Shown: positions 6,285-8,939 of the stretch, piece after piece | How positions within the stretch are numbered: the stretch's first letter is position 1 | How the letters are laid out: each line of letters opens with the position of its first letter | Source: Thermoprotei archaeon | GTDB taxonomy: Archaea > Thermoproteota > Thermoprotei > Thermofilales > Thermofilaceae | NCBI GenBank assembly: GCA_003649495.1 | Contig: QMRZ01000053.1 | Span: 1 to 8,939 of the forward strand | Length of the DNA: 8,939 nucleotides | Direction: 5' to 3' | Notes under the pieces: model-generated | What the model saw: only the letters and a program-made list of their open reading frames with translations | Databases searched by the model: none | Told to the model about the DNA's origin: nothing | Program-made: the position numbers and the translations under genes

Positions 6285-6578
6285 TCAGTCGCTGACTATC
6301 ATAAGCCTGCCGCGCCTCCCGCTGCTTAGGTAGAGCCGCCCTCTCCACACGCCAACATAGCCGTTCACGATCCTAACCCTATCCCCTACGCCCACCTCAT
6401 CTATCTGTTCATTCCATAGGCTCAGGTCTACCTCGCCGCCATCATCCCCCCTCAGCCTAGCTGTACACACTCTAGCCGCGCCATACCTCGTGTTTACTAC
6501 CCGCACCTCACCCTTACTCACCACGACGCCCTCCACTGTGACCGAGATCATCCCAGCCCTGAGGCTCCTAATGTTCAA
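6285..6578 (-). CDS. ssb: Single-stranded-DNA-binding OB-fold protein (crenarchaeal SSB type), tailless
   Basis: This is a 97-residue single OB-fold resembling the DNA-binding domain of Sulfolobus solfataricus SSB. The line-up runs from LRAGMISVTVEG through ARVCTARLRGDDGGEVDLSLW to VNGYVGVWRGRLYLSSG. The aromatic residues that stack on DNA bases in the Sulfolobus protein (W56, W75, F79) have counterparts here at W55, Y74 and W78, which supports single-stranded nucleic acid binding. Sulfolobus SSB is about 148 residues with a flexible acidic C-terminal tail for protein contacts; here the protein stops right after the fold. The start is a TTG at 6578, chosen because it restores the N-terminal strand; an ATG at 6551 would cut it. 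A TATA-like box lies about 34 nt upstream. The gene faces galE tail to tail and diverges from the HD-like gene. A tRNA- or RPA-type OB protein is the alternative. Confidence 0.82.
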   Translation of the reverse strand: MNIRSLRAGMISVTVEGVVVSKGEVRVVNTRYGAARVCTARLRGDDGGEVDLSLWNEQIDEVGVGDRVRIVNGYVGVWRGRLYLSSGRRGRLMIVSD

Positions 6579-6608
6579 GATGTTCGCCGGAAGGGAGGGG
6601 CCAGCTCC

Positions 6609-6615
6609 TTAATAA
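6609..6615 (-). promoter_or_regulatory. Probable TATA box for the SSB-like gene
   Basis: The minus strand reads TTATTAA within an 11-nt perfect palindrome, CCTTAATAAGG (6607-6617). Its centre is 34 nt upstream of the TTG start, which predicts a transcription start near 6586 and a leader of about 8 nt without a ribosome binding site. Because it is a palindrome, the box could also act on the plus strand. Confidence 0.45.
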
Positions 6616-6635
6616 GGCTCTCGCTGGACTCCAGA

Positions 6636-6643
6636 TTTATTAA
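6636..6643 (+). promoter_or_regulatory. Probable TATA box for the HD-like gene
   Basis: TTTATTAA is centred about 30 nt upstream of the ATG at 6670, which predicts a leader of about 4 nt or none. The bases after it (TTAAGGCTCGCG) nearly repeat those after the palindromic box 27 nt upstream (ATAAGGCTCTCG), so the two boxes may be a duplicated promoter element. Confidence 0.5.
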
Positions 6644-6669
6644 GGCTCGCGACCTCCCTTCACGGGCTC

Positions 6670-7149
6670 ATGCCGCCCTGGTCGGTGCACGCGAAGTACT
6701 CCGCTAGATTCCTCAGGAGGCTTGGCATAGGGGGCATAGACCCTTCCCTCGTAGACAGGTTGGTGGACGCGCCCTCCTCCCTCCTCCCCACTCTTAGGAG
6801 AGTGCTGGAGAGAAGGGATAAGCTGCTGGCTCTCCTCCTCTACGATGACAGACTGAGGCCCCTAGACCCACTCTGCATACATGATTGGGGGGCCTGGAGG
6901 GGGCAGATGGCGTCAATTGAGGCTTTGAGGCGTGTAGCGGAAGTCGTATGGGGCCTCCCCGGCGTACTCTTAGTGGATCTTCACCTCTCACTAGATTATG
7001 CCTGGAAATGCCGTGAGAGGAGGGAATTCGTGAGGTGGGCCGAGAGCGTTGGCATATCTGAGGAGGTGAAGAAGTTCCTGGAAGAAGTATTTGAGGAATT
7101 GATGAAGGAGCGTGAGCTTCAGGAACACGCTGACGGGCGAAAGCACTAG
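6670..7149 (+). CDS. Unrecognised small protein with HD-like His/Asp pattern
   Basis: I cannot name this 159-residue protein. It is rich in helices and has conserved-looking polar residues in otherwise hydrophobic surroundings: WSVHAKYSARF with H7, CIHDWGAW with H71 and D72, and VDLHLSLDYAW with D103, H105 and D109. The order His, His-Asp, Asp resembles the metal-binding set of the HD phosphohydrolase superfamily, although the gap between the first His and the HD pair is longer than usual. That makes a metal-dependent phosphohydrolase or nuclease possible but unproven. The C-terminus (about 130-159) is a charged helix without conserved features. The ATG at 6670 is 30 nt after a TATA-like box and has no ribosome binding site. 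It is followed on the same strand by the nuclease-like gene after 126 nt, which has its own TATA box, so the two need not be one transcript. Confidence 0.7.
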   Translation: MPPWSVHAKYSARFLRRLGIGGIDPSLVDRLVDAPSSLLPTLRRVLERRDKLLALLLYDDRLRPLDPLCIHDWGAWRGQMASIEALRRVAEVVWGLPGVLLVDLHLSLDYAWKCRERREFVRWAESVGISEEVKKFLEEVFEELMKERELQEHADGRKH

Positions 7150-7153
7150 AATT

Positions 7154-7182
7154 CGGCCTTCTTCGGTGGAGAGGCCGCGAAG
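7154..7182 (+). other. Two mutually exclusive hairpins after the HD-like gene, possible terminator region
   Basis: CGGCCT (7154-7159) can pair with AGGCCG (7172-7177), and CTTCG (7161-7165) can pair with CGAAG (7178-7182); the two stems cannot form together. A T-rich stretch follows at about 7189-7205 (TTTATCTTAACTTTATCT). This could be where transcription of the upstream gene ends, since archaeal terminators depend on T-rich tracts. The pairing could be chance in GC-rich DNA. Apart from this and the TATA box at 7244, I see nothing in the 7150-7275 gap. Confidence 0.2.
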
Positions 7183-7237
7183 CCGTGGTTTATCTTAACT
7201 TTATCTAGCACGAGGCGGGAGGAGAGTAATACGTCAG

Positions 7238-7249
7238 CAAAGATTTATG
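7238..7249 (+). promoter_or_regulatory. BRE and TATA box for the nuclease-like gene
   Basis: CAAAGATTTATG has an A-rich BRE-like part followed by TTTATG (7244-7249). The TATA part is centred about 30 nt before the ATG at 7276, so the transcript would have a leader of only about 4 nt. No ribosome binding site lies between. Confidence 0.6.
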
Positions 7250-7275
7250 GTATCGGTAGGCGTATCAACTGAGAA

Positions 7276-8562
7276 ATGAGGAGAGCAGCGGAAAGTCGTA
7301 AGTGGAGATCCTGGATAGAGGTCTACGAGGAGATAAGGGAGAAAGGAGATCTCGAGGAGCTGCTCGAGGAGCTTAAGGAGAGCTTCGTGAGGGAGGAGGC
7401 AGCGGAGGATGTCAAGAGGGTCAGGGCATGGATAAGGGAGTTTAGGTCAGCTGTTGAGGCCGTGGAGAGGGCTATGGGCCTCAAGGGAGCGATATATCCT
7501 AAGGAGTTCGGATCCTTCATAAGGGATCCCGAGCTACACTTGCGAAAGAAGCTCTTCATATACTCTCACGACCTGGCTCGTGGCAGGCTCACGCCCGAGG
7601 AGTTCTACGCTAAGGCCCACTCAGCTGTGAAGACTTCCCTGCTCACCAACTCGAGGAGCCTCTACCAGTCCTGGGTATATGCCACCCTACTGCTCCACCT
7701 GGCGGAGCGGGGATTCAGGCTCATATACCCCGATGACCTCTACCTGCACTTCGAGCGGTCGGGCAGGCAGAGGGCTGGGATGATACCGCCCAACGCGGTG
7801 CTCTCCGACGGATTTAGGGCCGTGAGCCTATTCATTGAGGCGCCCCGCCCAGTGGGCTGGGAGGATACGAGCGACTTATCGAGGGTGTGGAAGCTGTACA
7901 TTGCGCTCAGACCTGACATGCTGGCTTACGGGGGGAGAGTGCTGAATATAGTGACTCAGGATGGCGAGAGTCCCATCATGAGGCCTGACGTAGTCATAGA
8001 GTGCAAGGAGTTGGAGGACTGGTATAAGAGGGCGCGTGAACTCAAAGGACCCATTATAAGGCCGCTGACCGCTGAGGAGTGGAGGAGGAGGTGGATAGAG
8101 GGGCTGTGGGACGGCCTAGCAGACGTCCTCGATATTAAGAGGGGAGAGGTTGAGAGGAAGTTCAAGGAGCGAAGAGGGCTGAGGCTCAGGGATCCCCAGA
8201 TAGTGCTGCTCTACAAGAAGTTCTACGAGCCTAGGAGGATGATCCTAGTGTCAAGGGCTAAGGTGCCAGGTGACGTGAGAGAGCTACTAGAGGGGGAGGG
8301 CGTAGAAGTAGTGGACGACGTCAACTTCTCGAGGGAGAAGTTAGTGGCAGTGGCTGACGCGCTGGAGGAGGCAGCTGGGCTTGAGAAGGTTAGAGCCGAC
8401 TTCGTCGAGCTCACCCCGAGAGCGAGAACCATCCTGCAGGAGTTGTTGAGGGAGGCCAAAGCCCATGGCTTAGATGGCAGCCCCCCTAGGCTCGTGGAGC
8501 TGGCGTTAGAGCTTCTGGCCTCGCAGTTGGCGAGGGGCGCGCTTGCGTCCGAGAGCCATTAG
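7276..8562 (+). CDS. Putative PD-(D/E)xK-type nuclease, otherwise uncharacterised
   Basis: This is a 428-residue protein that I do not recognise as a named family. In the middle it carries what looks like a PD-(D/E)xK catalytic core: RPDM (212-215, D214), then 27 residues, then VVIECK (239-244, E242 and K244) at the end of a predicted beta strand. E160 in YLHFERSGRQ upstream could be the extra acidic residue many of these nucleases have. The N-terminal 120 residues are charged and helical. The region after the core (about 265-305) is helical and basic, and 320-350 (MILVSRAKVPGDV, then GVEVVDDV) looks like an alpha-beta unit. The superfamily covers restriction, repair, recombination and defence enzymes, so the role is not fixed. 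The ATG at 7276 has a TATA box 30 nt upstream. The neighbours are an HD-like gene and an SSB-like gene. The 3' end overlaps pheT on the other strand by 57 bp. The gene is certain, the nuclease call is moderate. Confidence 0.75.
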   Translation: MRRAAESRKWRSWIEVYEEIREKGDLEELLEELKESFVREEAAEDVKRVRAWIREFRSAVEAVERAMGLKGAIYPKEFGSFIRDPELHLRKKLFIYSHDLARGRLTPEEFYAKAHSAVKTSLLTNSRSLYQSWVYATLLLHLAERGFRLIYPDDLYLHFERSGRQRAGMIPPNAVLSDGFRAVSLFIEAPRPVGWEDTSDLSRVWKLYIALRPDMLAYGGRVLNIVTQDGESPIMRPDVVIECKELEDWYKRARELKGPIIRPLTAEEWRRRWIEGLWDGLADVLDIKRGEVERKFKERRGLRLRDPQIVLLYKKFYEPRRMILVSRAKVPGDVRELLEGEGVEVVDDVNFSREKLVAVADALEEAAGLEKVRADFVELTPRARTILQELLREAKAHGLDGSPPRLVELALELLASQLARGALASESH

Positions 8563-8939
8563 GGCTGTCAAGCTGATCTCGGCTGCCACAACAGGCTTCT
8601 CGAGCCCCCAGTTAACCAGCACCTGGGGGTGTATCTCCCCCATGATCCCCACCTTCACACCCTCCACTATTATGGAGGCGCACCTCCCACTGATGAAGCT
8701 CGGGTGCTCTTCACTAGCCAGGCTGTAGGAGAGGCCTAGCAGCCTCATCAGAGCATCCACTACTGCGTGGATATCGGTTAGTGTCACCTTAGCGTCGGAT
8801 ATCGCGAGTGCGAGCCTCCGCTCCTCCCTAACCATGTTATCCTCGCTCTCATCTATTAGTGCGACATCGCCGCACTCGAATATCCGCTGGGGGTACTCAG
8901 CATGTTTACTCCTCGAGAGAACCTGAATCAGCTGTGGTA
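8506..8939 (-). CDS. pheT: Phenylalanyl-tRNA synthetase beta subunit, C-terminal part (5' end off window)
   Basis: This is the C-terminal 143 residues of the beta subunit of the (alpha-beta)2 enzyme that charges tRNA-Phe. The frame is open from the right edge to a TAA at 8506. Reading from the edge, the visible part contains RSKHAEYPQRIFECGDVALID, then RRLALAISDAKVTLTDIHAVVDALMRLLG, then HPSFISGRCA, VGIMGEIHPQVLVNWGLEKPVVAAEI. These are the conserved blocks of the class II-like core in archaeal PheT, which ends soon after them and lacks the long bacterial C-terminal domain. An ATG inside (8835) is not the start, because the conserved sequence continues upstream of it. The last 18 or so residues are basic, and their codons lie within the convergent nuclease gene. 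The alpha-subunit gene is not in the window. Confidence 0.95.
   Translation of the reverse strand, partial: PQLIQVLSRSKHAEYPQRIFECGDVALIDESEDNMVREERRLALAISDAKVTLTDIHAVVDALMRLLGLSYSLASEEHPSFISGRCASIIVEGVKVGIMGEIHPQVLVNWGLEKPVVAAEISLTALMALGRKRAPRQLRGQKL

Noticed and set aside
8506..8835. Stand-alone 109-residue gene starting at the ATG at 8835
   Set aside because: The frame stays open to the window edge, and conserved PheT sequence continues upstream of that ATG, so it is an internal Met of pheT.
1..8939. tRNA genes, CRISPR repeats, insertion sequences or integration sites
   Set aside because: I saw no cloverleaf-like sequence, regularly spaced repeats, transposase motifs or terminal inverted repeats. 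I read by eye, so a very divergent element could be missed.

Overview
The window looks like chromosomal DNA from a hyperthermophilic archaeon, most likely Thermoproteota (a Crenarchaeota-type lineage). The evidence is a one-OB-fold single-stranded-DNA-binding protein of the Sulfolobus SSB type, an archaeal-type PheT, TATA boxes about 26-34 nt upstream of start codons with little or no leader, GTG and TTG starts, and GGTG-type ribosome binding sites on internal operon genes. Species cannot be set from this sequence. I see no tRNA, rRNA, CRISPR array or insertion sequence.

Positions 1-3350, all on the minus strand: a tightly packed five-gene run in complex I order A-B-C-D-H (start at 3350, last gene running off the left edge). 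The catalytic subunits are not those of NADH dehydrogenase. The large subunit keeps both CxxC nickel-ligand pairs and the small subunit has the hydrogenase CxxC pattern, so this is a group 4, membrane-bound, energy-converting [NiFe]-hydrogenase that also has a NuoA-like subunit. The ferredoxin-type (NuoI) and antiporter-type subunits would be expected beyond position 1. A coiled-coil protein gene (3397-3912) lies just upstream on the same strand, with a clear leaderless promoter, and may be the first gene of the same transcript.

Positions 3950-6233: a GHMP sugar kinase of the galactokinase family (minus) and a GalE-like NAD-dependent sugar epimerase (plus) diverge from one palindromic TATA element whose centre lies exactly midway between the two start codons. 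The pair probably works in sugar-1-phosphate / UDP-sugar metabolism; the kinase has an altered sugar-binding signature, so its substrate may not be galactose.

Positions 6285-8562: a minimal SSB-like OB-fold protein (minus) diverges from an unrecognised protein with an HD-like pattern of His/Asp residues (plus), followed by a 428-residue protein with a PD-(D/E)xK nuclease pattern (plus). This could be a nucleic-acid processing group, but only proximity links the genes. Positions 8506-8939 hold the C-terminal part of pheT (minus), which overlaps the nuclease gene tail to tail by 57 bp.

There is no gene-free stretch above 300 bases. The longest gap is 7150-7275.
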